Under the pieces are notes generated by a model. It was given only the letters and a program-made list of their open reading frames with translations. It searched no databases and was not told where the DNA came from. This document shows positions 23,414-36,000 of a DNA stretch of 64,000 nucleotides, one piece after another (position 1 is the first letter of the stretch; each line of letters begins with the position of its first letter). Source of the DNA: Ampelocalamus luodianensis (Eukaryota > Streptophyta > Magnoliopsida > Poales > Poaceae); the NCBI GenBank assembly GCA_036346255.1, contig CM070622.1:31894751-31958750 (forward strand). Direction: 5' to 3'. Made by a program: the position numbers and the translations under genes.

Positions 23414-23425
23414 AAGGGGGGGAGG
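23414..23425 (+). other. Polypurine tract of inner element
   Basis: AAGGGGGGGAGG lies directly before the second LTR, downstream of GAATCTCGGGGATGAGATTC, an arrangement typical of plant gypsy elements. It marks the plus-strand primer and confirms the plus orientation. Confidence 0.85.
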
Positions 23426-23427
23426 TT

Positions 23428-24752
23428 TGTAACGTCCCAAAATTTGGCTTTTCAAAAATCTTTTGAGTAGTTTAGGTCCCTGGAAAATTTCACCAATTTT
23501 ATTTGAATTAATAAAGCTTAATTGAGAATTTTATAAATTAAAAATATTTAATTTGACTAATCTAAACATTAATTAAATAAAAACCTGTGTTATTTGGCTT
23601 CCTTGTCTTTCAAGGAATTTTTGGGTATTTTCTGAGATTTTTTCGGATTTATTTGCTATTTATTTGACCTCCTTGATTTTTGCGATTTCTTTTAATTCCG
23701 AAAATCCAGATTTTCTCTCTCCTGCCGATGCTACAGTAAATCGCGGGTTACTGTTCATCTTCAATCTCCAGAACCGAACGAAGAGTCTAGTACGTGCACG
23801 TCTTGGGCTGAAAACTTCAAATTTCCATATCTTCCTCTACGGTGCATATAAAAGCGAGCCGTTTGCACTCACGCGTCCGTGTTGATCCCCTCTTCCAATC
23901 CCCTGAATTGGTTTCCTCCAAACCAATCTATTTTCGTCGCAATCTCCAAAAAACCGAGCTCCAACCGAAGTTCTTCTCCGGCGAACTACGGCTTCATCCG
24001 ACGTCCGTTGGCCGAACCGTCTGCGGCCTTGGCTTCGCATCGTCGCGTTCTACGTCATGGTTCTTTCCTCTTCGCCCGAAGATCACCGGAGCACCGTCGG
24101 CCATGTCAAGCCCTAAAGCCGAAACGTGTTCATCGCGTTCCTCGCTTCCTCGGTGAGTTTTTCCAAAATCCGACCGCGTCATCTTGTGCCCCTCGTCAAT
24201 ACCTATTTTTCCCCTCTTGTAGATTCAAGTTTCATCCACCGTGCGCCGAGAATTTGACGTTCTCTCGCCTCTTGTTCGTCGTCCTTCTCCGGTCAATTAC
24301 TCCGCAACCGTTGATCCCTGGCCTTCAACTCCACCACCGTTGAGTTCGCGTCGCCGCGTTCTACGCCGTGCTCACCTCCCTTTTCGCAGAGCATCACCGG
24401 AAGTGTTACGCGCCCGTGAGACCGCCGTCGTCGGCGTTCTTCGCGTCGCTGCCGTCGCACGGAGCAAAATCTTGATGTCCGGACCGCGTCATCATCTCCG
24501 GCTCGTCGTTTCCTTTCCGTTTTGCCCCTTCGCCAATGCTGGTTCGCCTCCGTTCATCGGCAACTCCATGAGCAAGAATCACTAGGTTGCTTCTGTACAC
24601 TGTTCATGTTCATAATTGACGACGTTTTGTTGTATTGTCTGTTGCTTTCTCTCTGTTACCCTTTTCCTCTTCCCGATGAGTAATTTCCTTGTGGGTCCCA
24701 CTTGTCATTCAATAATCAAGCCATATATCTATCTCTCACTTCCATGTGGACC

Positions 24753-24836
<84 letters not shown>

Positions 24837-26901
24837 CATGTAGACCCCACATGTCATCCTCCTAATTAAACACCTTAATTATTTATCTCACTTACATGCG
24901 GGTCCCTTTGTCAGTCAAACCTTAGTCAACCCTATTCATGAGCTTGGTCCACTGTGGACTAGCATATCTCTATGGACTCGGTCCATGAACCCGATGTACA
25001 TGTCAACCCCTAATTCTATTTTTGGGAATTAATTTAATTCTTGAAAATCCTTTTATCTTATTGGTCCCACTTGTCACTCTCTCTACCTTATTTCTGGAAT
25101 TATTTTAATTCTAGAAATTCATAAATACCATCAGTCCCACCTATCATACACTCATTCTTTATCTAATATTTTCGAATAGAATATTCGAGAATATTCCGTA
25201 AACTTTTCATCATTTCATGAATTCCAATCTTCCGAGAGCCATATCTTCTTCATCCGATTCCAATTGAACTCATTCAAGTTTTTAAATTCATCTAAATTCA
25301 ATATCTACCTTCGGTACCATTCAATTTTAATTTGGAGTTTATTTGATTTGTCTTTTGAATTTAGTTTGTTTTGTGCTTTCTTTCTCGTTAGCCAGCAGAA
25401 GTCAGGAATCGTCCGAAGGAGCGGAAGATCAAGCAAGTAGAAGATTGAAGATAAAATAAGATCATCATTGCTATAGCAAGGCAAGTTATACCTTTGATCA
25501 TATTGAATCAGTTTTAAAATTACTTTGATTTAAATTATTGCATTTACTTTAAGTAATTATTTAAATGCTTTGGGTTTAGCTATTAATCCAATTTGTTATA
25601 TCCACTTTGTCTATTGTATGTCATAATCTTTTGTCACCTAGATTGGTTCATATTTAGTTGGTGCTATGGTATTACCAACGTGGGTTGGTTAGTACGAGTA
25701 GATTGCTAGCCATGCAACGAGTCATCATCATAACTGAGTTGCAATTATAAATTTGACTATGTGATTATGGAACTTTGTGTAAACCAGGTGCTATGTGTTA
25801 TTACTTCGTGATGGCATGTGTTGCACTAAAACCAACTGGTGGTAAAGGATTTGGACCGAGGCAAGTGGTGGAAGGCGTGTGATATGGTGGACTATGTGAT
25901 GGGAATGATAATCTTTGTGACTTAGTTAGAAAATGGAAGTCTTGCCTTGGTCAATTAAGGACTTAACTTTGTCCGCCATTGAATCGAGCCTTCTTTGTGC
26001 GACCACATGTCCGATAAAGCGGGCCTAACTTAGTAAGTTATGGATTCTCGGCATTGATGTTGGTGGATAGGTTAGGCTATGTGATATGGGTACTATGTGA
26101 ATAAGAATGTCAATGTTGAGATGAAGTTTCGAACCGCTTTGTTATGATCGGTGCGCCACACCGGTTATATCGTATGGGTAAAGTGTACAACCTCTGCAGA
26201 GTGTTAAACAATCTATTCGAATAGCGCGTCGCGTCATGGACAATGCTCGGGATTTCACACGAGAGGTAGATTTTCATAAAACTATTGGGAAGGGACAGTT
26301 GTGTGATTAAAGTCATATGGTCATGTGAAAGAATTTGATTAAGTTGTGTGTCTTTGTGAAAACAATCATTAAATTAATATTGTCTATTTGTTTTGAATTA
26401 TGCTTTCAATCTATTACTTGTATTCAATTGCAAATGTTGCATTTCGCAAAATAACCACGAAGTCATTTCCTTTGGAATAAGCTGCATCTATGCATTGCAT
26501 TACGTGGTATGACTTGCGAGTACGGTTGTGTACTCATGCTTGTTGTAAAACTTGCGCCCAAACCTACGAGTGGAGGAATCGTCGGTCAACAAGGTCTACT
26601 TCAAGGATCGAAAAGAACTAGGTCGCGCACTTCACCGATTGCCGTGGGCATATGGATGGGCTTCACCGAGATTATTCCGTTTCGTTCGCAGACTTCATTG
26701 AGCTATTCGCATCCGAGGCATTAATTGTAAGCTTTGACCTTAAGGTCTTTACTCTGATATTTATTGTTATTTGCCTATTTATTAATCATCTTTGTATATG
26801 GAAATGATATTTCATCGATGTTGCCACTGTGTGCATTAGCGTGATCTTGGACTAGTGCAGTATACACAGAGGGTCCAGAATTGTATTTTTGGGTCCCGAC
26901 A
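23428..26901 (+). repeat. Inner element 3' LTR
   Basis: A 3.47-kb LTR matching 15361-18783. Differences are enriched in single C or G gaps and transitions. It contains a (TA)n run at 24756-24834 and blocks 1 (26174-26240) and 2 (26511-26540). Confidence 0.92.
24756..24834 (+). repeat. (TA)n microsatellite, long allele in 3' LTR
   Basis: About 79 bases of uninterrupted TA. This is roughly twice the length of the matching run in the 5' LTR of the same element. Confidence 0.95.
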
Positions 26902-29900
26902 CTTTCTAGCCCTACTAGTCTTGCCTCAGCAAATCACATTTGTATACACCAAAATTTCCACCGATCGAGGTTTATTTGGCCAACCGATGCATAATGAGCT
27001 TAACAATTTTAATAACACATCCCACATCTAATAGTTTACTAATAAATCAACTTACATCCATTTCACCGGACTAGTCATGTACGACAACTACTAATCCAAT
27101 CACATATATGCACCTCTACGATCAACTAATAATCATTTATCCACTAATCCAATAGAGGCACAATTCCATCGACTTATCTATTAATTACATGGCAATCCGA
27201 ATATTAATCCACAATCAAATAATCCATTCTACCATCTCCCAAATTCTAGCATATAAGATTCGCATAACTATCAGTTAAGGCATCCGATCAAGCAATCCCA
27301 AAAATATACTTAATCCGACATCCAAAGAGCAACAATACACATATATAAAAGATATATCAGTAAACATCAACACATACGTCAACCATCAAGTAATAAATTA
27401 CAAAAATCTTTATGCGACCTATCTCCAAAAATTACTAGTCAATGTGAGAAGAAACCTCTAATTAATTTATCCTCCAAGATCACCACTAGCGTCCATGCGA
27501 CTTCACAACAATATCGTCCGATCAAATAATCAACTCATATATTTAATGTAGCATCTACTGATCAATAATGCACGATTTCACCACAATAATCTAATTATCG
27601 CATTCACCAAAATATCAATACATGATCATGCCAATGCCTAAATAAGACTTAACTGGAGAGTCGCACCGGTCTAAGACATCAAACAATTTTTATAATCAAA
27701 CATGCATGAAAAGATGCCATGCTCATGACTAATATGCAACATGCACAAGTAAATATCGTAAACACGATTTGACACTAAAGATTTTACCGCGCACTAGGCA
27801 TGCGAAATATCGCGGACATCGTCTCATATCGCGTCCGGCGTAGTCATCGCCGAGCTCGTCATGCGTCCACATTCGCCGTAGCGTTGCCGAGCTCGTCCAC
27901 GCCAGCGTCGCGTCGACGCTGCCGCTTCGGCCACGCCACGAGTCGCCTTTGCCGCGTCACACTTAAGCGCGATCGTCATATCGCTTGCTCGCCTCGCAGG
28001 CCGCCACGCCACTACATGCATGGCGCCGCATGCATACGCCACACCCTCGCGGCTCCTCCACCTCGGCGTCTCGCGCGCGTGGTCGCGCCGCCAAGCCGCG
28101 TCCTCGCCTCAGCCTCCTCGCCTGCGTGTCGGTCATTGCGCCATGCCTCCTGGCTTGGGCGCGCACTCGTCCTCGTGTCCATGGCACCTCGACTGTTCCT
28201 CGGAAGTAGTCACCTCCGTGCCCAAGCTTGCCTGCGCCGAGCGCCGTCTTGTTGGGCGTCGGCCACCTTGCCACACGCCCCGTGCCTTGGCGCCATCAAC
28301 TTGCCGCTTGCATTGGGTGCATCTTTGGCCGAGCCTCACCGTGCTTGCCTGAGCCGCCCCAATCACAGCAAGAACACACAAAAGAAGTCGTTTTCCAATC
28401 TCCTATGCACTCTGTGACCCTCCAATCACTACCACAAAACATGCGGACTTAAAGCAACGAGCAATCAAAGCGCTTCTCATGCACACAATACTTCACATGT
28501 AATCTTCGGACTCAAGAATCTGCTCTCTTTCATTTGTTCGAATCATGTTCGCGCCGCTTTGACTTGTCTTTGTTGCTCCCGGTCGATGCCACCGCCAGTG
28601 TGCCTCTCGACCGGCTCGACCCTTGGCCCGTCTTGCTCTGCCTAGTTGGCATGCACCGAGCCGCTCGGCCGCCGCATGCTTGTGTTGGCAGCACCTCCAT
28701 CCTTCCCTTTCCTCTTCTCCAAAATGCGCAAACCTTCATGCATGTAGAGGATGTTTGTACGGATGGAAAGCTTATGCGATGGGAACACGGTGGTATGACA
28801 TGCAAAGCATGATTTAGTTCTTGGATGGGATTTAGAGGAGAGAAGGAAGAACTTTGCTTTTGTGTTCATGGAGAGAAGAATGGGCTATCTTCTTGGTTTG
28901 GAGGCAAGGAAGCTGTCGGGGAGAAGAAATGAATTGGCAACTTTGGTTCGGTGGGAGGATGGTTCGGTGTGGTGTACCGCCTAGGAGAATAAAGAAATGG
29001 TAGTGGGAGGTGACGTACTAGTTGCATGGCACTAGGTGCGGTGACTTGTTTTCTTTTGATATGATTTACTAGTAGGAGCTGCACACATGCATAGATCATG
29101 TGCTAGTCGGGTAGAGTACATGCTGATTTCTTTTGTTGATTAGGCCAAGTTAATGTAAGTGGGTTGGGGTTCGGTGGGCACAACATCGATGCATTCGCGT
29201 CTTGGCGGATCAACGGCGGCGACCAAGTCATGTCCAACGAGCGACTCATATATGGACGGTTGGCGATTGCGATCATAGTGCATAAGCGCACCGATAGGAA
29301 AAAAGATTGAATAAGCAACAGTCGCAACAAAGCTTTGACACAAACTTGACACCCATGCATGCACGTAAGACTACGAAATAAATAATGAAGGCTTTCTTAA
29401 AAGAGAGCATCGATGAACTAAATCGAAAGTGAGTCTAAACAGTTTTATTGTTCGATGCGAGGCAATCGATAATAAACATTAAATACACTACTAGTTATAT
29501 CTACGAAGCAATGAATCTTTGAAGCCTCCGAACGATTTGTCGCAAATAATTGCTCCAACTACGCCAAAAATATGTGCTTTACTATGGTGGTTATTGTTGA
29601 AATGGTATAAAAAAGGAAGGGAACTTGTCATTTGGGAAATTTGATTCACTCTTCAATGCATTAATCGAGGTTTTCTCTATCGTTTGAAATTTGAAATTTT
29701 TAGCTGCCTCTAAATATAAAATGAAACGAAATAACAACTAGCATCATATTGAATTAATGCTTCGTTTACACTATATACATTAAATCTGAAGAGCTAGAAA
29801 AGAATTTGACCAGTTTTAAGTCAACTAGATAGAAGGAGCCTGTGAATAAGATGTTTTCTTTTTTAAAAAAAAATATAAAGAAATTTAAAAGCAACATTTT

Positions 29901-29996
29901 AATTAAACACCGGAAAATTTTTCAAACATTGCCAAATATTTATTAGATCGCCAAATTAAATATTAGCATCCCGATTCTAAAACTCAGGATGTTACA

Positions 29997-30012
29997 AACC
30001 TCCCCCCCTTAG
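29997..30012 (-). other. Polypurine tract of outer element
   Basis: Plus AACCTCCCCCCCTTAGG reads as a purine-rich tract on minus, directly before the LTR end at 29996. It is preceded on minus by a GAATCTCGGGGACGAGATTC-like palindrome (30016-30040). This sets the minus orientation. Confidence 0.85.
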
Positions 30013-32070
30013 GAAGAATCTCGTCCCCGAGATTTGGACGAAAAAGAATAGGGCAGAAAGACTTGGTCGCTATGCTTAAATCCGATATTCTTTTCAAAGA
30101 CTGAATGACTTGATCTCGAGCCAATACCACTTCTATCTTGATATTTTTGGTTCTATAACCTCTAATTAAAATCCATCAATCATATTTAGTGTAAGGCAAA
30201 CACACTCCAATCTATTGTTCCACAATTTATATGTTAACCTCTGAAATCACTTACTTCGGTATATTCTTCCAAACCACCATAAATTCCTAGGTTTGCTTTG
30301 ATTTCCAATAAGGGCACCGACTTACTTCTAAATTTTCACAATCCATAAGTGAGCTCAAACAACTATTAATCCACTCCCATAATATAAATCATGGTTCAAA
30401 TCTAATCTCGATCACATTCTTGGGAACACTAATAATCCTAAGTGAAACCACCTTATTGCTCACATATTCCATTTCACTTGCTTTATAAATTCCTAACATA
30501 GGGTATCTCCAATATAACTCCCAATTCATGAGCACTAAAAACTGTATTCCAAGGCCAACAATTTACCAAATGTCATATACTATGAACCATACATCAATTA
30601 ATTATTGTTTTCAGCAATTTTCCTCACAACAATTTAAATTTCTAAAAGAAAGAATATCTATGCAAGATCAACTGTATCTTCAAGTAATGTCTCTATATTT
30701 CCGCTTCTCAATCCTTTTGTTAGTGTGGTCAATCTACTTGCAATAATCAATCCACGGAATACACCAATTAATTTCTTAAGGTCTAATCCACTCATCCCTT
30801 TAGTAGGATCTAATCAATCACCAAAATTAACACAATTATCCTAGGTTAAAGATATACCTCCTTTATCCAAAGTCAACTCCGACCTAGGTATATCAAATCA
30901 TCAAAAAGATCATCCATCCAAGATGAGTTTGTAATCCATCCATAATCCAAATAGTTTGAATCACTAACTTTGTACAAATCAAGTTATCCACAATAACCTT
31001 AGTTCAATTAAACAAGATTTACTCGATATCTTCCACAATCCACTTATGCTCAAGTATTAGTTAGTTCCAACCGCCACATTAATCATCCCTAATTAATCTA
31101 ATTATATCACCCTTTGAACAACTATTCCCATAAAGATGAATCTTTAATCAATCCTCGTTACCATCCATTATATGACCATTCAATCACCTAATCTTCATCT
31201 CTAGAAGTATTATGATCCGATTATATACTCAAATATAACTTTAAAAATCCCAATTGATCATCATAAGCCAAATTTATAATCTCATTGTAGTTTCAAATTC
31301 TAACTTTGTCACGCTAGACCTGAATCTGACTCACAATCTTATCAATATATCGTTTAAGACATATCTAAAAATCTAAATCCAAAAGTGAACTACGAAAATT
31401 AGTTATTCAATTCTATTCATGTATTCCATGAGTTGTACCTACATAATCCTCCGATATAAACCCAACATCACCCGCAGGCAAGCTTTACACCTCACTATAA
31501 TAGTTCCATTTATACTCATATCGTAACCTCTGATGGTAACGTCTACCATAATCCACAATTGATCTCACAAAGGTTAATATCTCATGATTCAAAAATCTAA
31601 TTAACTCTTCTAAGATCATATTCAGGGATCATGAGTAATAATTCAATTTCTCAATTATCAACTATCACTTTGACAATGGAAAAACCACCGACATCAACCA
31701 AACGTAAAAGATCTAATTCAATATAAAACAGCAGTTGTTCAATCATATCCTTCTCTTTACCGATTCCGCTACCAATCTCTTAATCAACATGCGGCTTCCA
31801 TTAAAGAGATGAGAGGGAAAAGCATAAGGTAGGGGAAGCAACAGGGGTAAGGTCCTTAATTCAATTTAGATATTTGAAGCTCCATAACACAAGAACCAAC
31901 TTGATACAACGAAAAAGAAAGCGGTAGGGACAGCACAAGATACAAACGAGCATGGTTAGTTTTCCGACATAGTTGCGATACAATCCACCCATAGGCGATG
32001 CACAACTACTTGGAAAAAGAGAGCAAATGATCGCCACAAAATCCAGCGTCTACCAGCTAAGTAATAATAT
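30013..32070 (-). other. AT-rich internal region of outer element, no pol
   Basis: About 2 kb without any frame carrying protease, reverse transcriptase, RNase H or integrase motifs on either strand. Repeated AATCCA and CAATC words give a monotone AT-rich composition. The absence of pol is the main evidence that the element is non-autonomous. Confidence 0.6.
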
Positions 32071-32072
32071 CA

Positions 32073-32751
32073 TTAGGGCGCATATAATCTAAGAATAAAC
32101 CCTAATTTTATTCCTAAAATCGCAGCAAGGCATCGTCTTCTCGTCCTTTCGCTGATGCTCTGGACACGAGAGAAACCTACGAACATACGAGCTTGACATC
32201 TTGGTCCAAGATTGAGTACTTGCCCTCTTACTTCAGGAAGACAGTACTCCGGTGGTGCAGACGCATATGGGGAGACCTCGTCCTCCCCATAGAGCACATG
32301 CCGGTCCACCAATCCCATGTTGCGTAGGGGTTGTAGACGCTCTTGAGCCACGGTAAGATGAAGTTGCGTCTCCCATAACTCATGCATAGAGCAATTATAG
32401 ATTTGATCCTTGATGTGTATCAATCTTGCCAGCTGTCGTACTTGAGTGTCTTTCCCAGACTGGATCCTGACAATAGTGTTCACTTCTACGCCACATGCTT
32501 GCATAGGAAGGTGGTAGTATGGAGGCTGAGCTAACCCCGTCAAGTCATGACGAAGATGGCTTAGTGCCACACGAGCCACTTCCTACAATGTCGTGGCCCC
32601 AGAGGTGCCACGAGCCTGGAATCCGTATGGGATACTCCTTGTCACGCGTCTGGCATCGATATTGATCACTGCTAAATACCCCTCCATCCCTGGTCCTTGA
32701 TCCCGATGGTAGATGGAATATTGGTGTTGATAAGTGAAGTTTGCTATTCAC
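32073..32751 (-). CDS. Element-encoded ORF of unknown function (two overlapping frames)
   Basis: On minus, a 68-residue frame (32751-32545, starts MNSKLHLSTPIFHLPSGSRT) overlaps a 168-residue frame (32579-32073, starts MARVALSHLRHDL). They lie 290 bases downstream of the PBS, where gag would normally sit. The longer product contains PPYYHLPMQ, a probable helical stretch (LARLIHIKDQIYNCSMHELWETQL) of which I quote only the start LARLIHIKDQ, and a basic C-terminal part. No CCHC knuckle or capsid motif is seen. A frame change near 32560 may have joined the two. I do not recognise the family; a gag-derived or accessory protein of a non-autonomous element is possible. Confidence 0.45.
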
Positions 32752-33024
32752 ATTATATCTCTAGAAACACCGGATATCCGTCTACGTCCTCAGCTTGAGT
32801 TTCTTTGACCAAATATTGACGATCCATTTAAGGACAAGAACAGCAAGGTAAGAAATCTTTGCAATTTAAAACAAGAATAGGATAAGGAAAGATACTAAGA
32901 TGGATGAGGAATAAAAGATATTCCTAACTTATACTTTCTGAAATTAGTTTAGAAATTTTGAAAATAACTTGACCAAGGACTTACTAGACTTAACGCCCAT
33001 GCTATCTCTAACCTACAGATCGAT

Positions 33025-33038
33025 GGCTCACGATACCA
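33025..33038 (-). other. Primer-binding site of outer element (initiator tRNA-Met type)
   Basis: On minus the sequence reads TGGTATCGTGAGCC, four bases after the LTR end TCCACA. It resembles the TGGTATCAGAGC primer site. With the polypurine tract at the other side it fixes the element's polarity. Confidence 0.75.
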
Positions 33039-33042
33039 ACGC

Positions 33043-36000
33043 TGTGGAGACCCCGGAGTTATCTCCATAAGACCGAGACTAAGCATGGTCTTAGAGACAT
33101 AACTCTAGGTCTCCGTAAATGAATTCCAACTTTACTCGGGCTAAATGAGAGTCTTGATGCAAACTAGAGCCCGACGATCATGCGCGCGCTCCTCTGAAAG
33201 CATCGCATGATTGTCGGTTCTCCAACAAGCCAAGCACGACACTTAGCGAGCTAAATGGGAACCCATGAACAGCGAGTATGACTTATATTGGCTCCCAAGA
33301 TCAGCGACCAATATAACCATACTCTCATTCAACGTCGGTTACATCCATACAACCTTCAAATACGATAGTACAAAAGGCATACAACATAGTTCCAAGTTTA
33401 CATCTAATACAAGTGGCCGACCGCCAAATTAAACAAGTTCATAAAGTAGCAAAGAAACAAATAAGTAAATAAACCAAAAGGCCAGCAGTGGTATGCCCCA
33501 TAACCCATCGACAACCGACTGGGATTAAAAGATAGCACGCTACTCATCGGTGTCGCCTAAATCGACACCGACGAGCTCGTCGGTCTCATTATCCTCCTCA
33601 CCTGTAAAAGCCAAAGAACATCCGCTGAGTACAAAGAGTACTCGCAAGTCTTACACAAATAAAAATAGTTATGCATAAGGTCATTCAAAGGAAGGGCTCA
33701 TATTGGCTTAATTTTATAAAGAGACGCAATCTTGAACAACCTACACATACTAGTTTTTCAAGTGCCATTTCAAAACCAGATTTGAAGTAGAAGTATAGCA
33801 TGTGAATAAGTAATGAATTCAATAACAAATGAATCATACCAACAACAAAGTGGCGGTCCACTTTGATACAACAACAAGCATGAACATCCCATTCATGTCG
33901 ATACCAAGTTATAACCACAATTTTAATTCCAAGTCTAACAATAAGCGACCCACAAGTTTCAGCGGTCGTCCATAGCAGTGGACACGGCTATTCGAATAGA
34001 TTATACCTCATAGGTGTACTATTTTACCCACACGACTTGATTAGCCCGTAAGCCTCGGATGCCTCCGAATATAGCATACTTCCTAAGGTATGCCTACTGT
34101 AAATCAAGATCTGATCGTTTTTAGCAAGAAGATCCCATTGAGCTAAGTCCTCAACCCATGGCTCCTAGGAAACACGAGGCGTTAACGCCTCCATCCTATA
34201 TATCCTAGGAAACACAAGACGTTAACGCCCCATCCTATCGGCCCAAAAGGAACACGGATTTCACGGTCCCATGCCCTTACAATTTCACCACCGTGGGACT
34301 CAACACAATAAAATCTTCCCCTACTTAACCATACGGCACCCATATACCGCGTGATAGCACGAGTTTTGCTTGAATCGCAACAACCCAAAGTTCGGTCCTT
34401 AATCGTCGGACAAGCCAAACCACATACCCAAATCTCGTATACCGAAGGCACCATCACTAACCAACACTAGTCCAGACCAAAAGGTCATTTAAAATGACAA
34501 AATTTCACTTATAAAACAGATACGAAGATCTGAAACAAAAGTATATAATGAGAGTTATGTTTATTCCATAATTGGCGGGCTATTCGACAATCGAGCTACG
34601 GTTCTAGACTTGCATGGCTAAGCAACTTGAACAACAAAGATTTCAAACATCCTATCATAATTAATTCAGTACTGGGGTAATTCATGGATAGCCACAATGA
34701 CAAGATAATAGGATGTGTCTAACTATTCATCACAAAAATAGCGACATTATCAAAATAGCATGCAAGCAATTATCATTGCATCTATCCTAACAAATCTGGG
34801 ATCAAATATGATGCAAAAAGAAAGTTCAAAGGATGCTGGCCTTGCTGGTAGTTCACTTGCTCACTCTCGGTTACTTACTCTCATACTTCCGGCAACTCGG
34901 AATCTAAAGAAAGACGATATCGAATAAACACCGAAAAATAGCCAAAAACTCAAATTGCTCCAAAATGCATGAAATTTATACAGTAGCTATATTATGATTT
35001 TAAATGAATTTAGGTACAAAAATTATTCCATTTGGAGTTTATATGAGAGAGTTATAGTAGTTTGAAAATCAGATTTTTGGAAAATGTTGAAAATCAATGT
35101 TCTGTTACTGTTCATCCGAATTTAATTGTTTTGCGAAAATTTGTAGAACAGTGGTAGGGATAAGATTTACATGGTATGAAAGGTAATTAAAATTTAAGAT
35201 CAATAAAAATTGAATCACCCCATTTGGAGTTCATATGAATTAGTTATGAATTATTGAAGTTAAAAGACTTTTTCGTGTAAAAATAATTCTTTTCTGATTT
35301 TGCTACTGCATTAAATAATTTTTATAGGTAGGATGACCTAGCCTCTGTCATGACAAGTGGGGTCTATATATTTTATTTTCTTTTCTATTTATTTCCTAAG
35401 GAAAACATCTACCGACAAATCTAACCTTCTCATACTCATATACTTAACCGATTCTCCGGTGTTGAATCCAATCACATGTATAACACTCTCCGATCATATT
35501 CTCAGATCTTGATCTAAATCCTATACTAACCTCCACTAAGGCATTATCAAGGTAGTCAATCCACCGACTTATGTGCATATGTCCATGACTAACTCCATCA
35601 ATCATTCTCCGATATACTATTTAAACTAATACTAACTATCTAGCCCTACTAGTCTTGCCTCAGCAAATCACATTTGTATACACCAAAATTTCCACCGATC
35701 GAGGTTTATTTGGCCAACCGATACATAATGAGCTTAACAATTTTAATAACACATCCCACATCTAATAGTTTACTAATAAATCAACTTACATCCATTTCAG
35801 GACTAGTCGGTAATGCGACAACTACTAATCCAATCACATATATGCACCTCTACGATCAACTAATAATCATTTATCCACTAATCCAATAGAGGCACAATTC
35901 CATCGACTTATCTATTAATTACATGGCAATCCGAATATTAATCCACAATCAAATAATCCATTCTACCATCTCCCAAATTCTAGCATATAAGATTCGCATA

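Larger units (their letters stand above)
15361..26901 (+). mobile_element. Inner Ty3/gypsy element nested in the outer LTR, TSD CTATC/CTTTC
   Basis: Two LTRs of about 3.4 kb (15361-18783 and 23428-26901) start TGTAACGTCCC and end GGGTCCCGACA (the last two bases appear lost in the first). A tRNA-iMet-type PBS follows the first LTR and a polypurine tract precedes the second. The target duplication is CTATC at 15356-15360 and CTTTC at 26902-26906. The unoccupied site CTATC is preserved at 35636-35640 in the other LTR of the host element. The internal region (4.6 kb) holds a broken gag and a heavily decayed pol, so this copy is not autonomous as read. Confidence 0.93.
12758..29996 (-). repeat. 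Outer element, 3' LTR (interrupted at 15361-26906)
   Basis: It matches 33043-38834 along its whole length once the inner element is removed. The join at 15360/26907 corresponds to base 35640/35641 of the other LTR, where ACTAACTATC runs directly into TAGCCCTACT. It carries blocks 1 and 2 (13688-13750, 13345-13373). It contains short antisense open frames around 27800-28800 that are LTR sequence, not genes. Confidence 0.9.
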
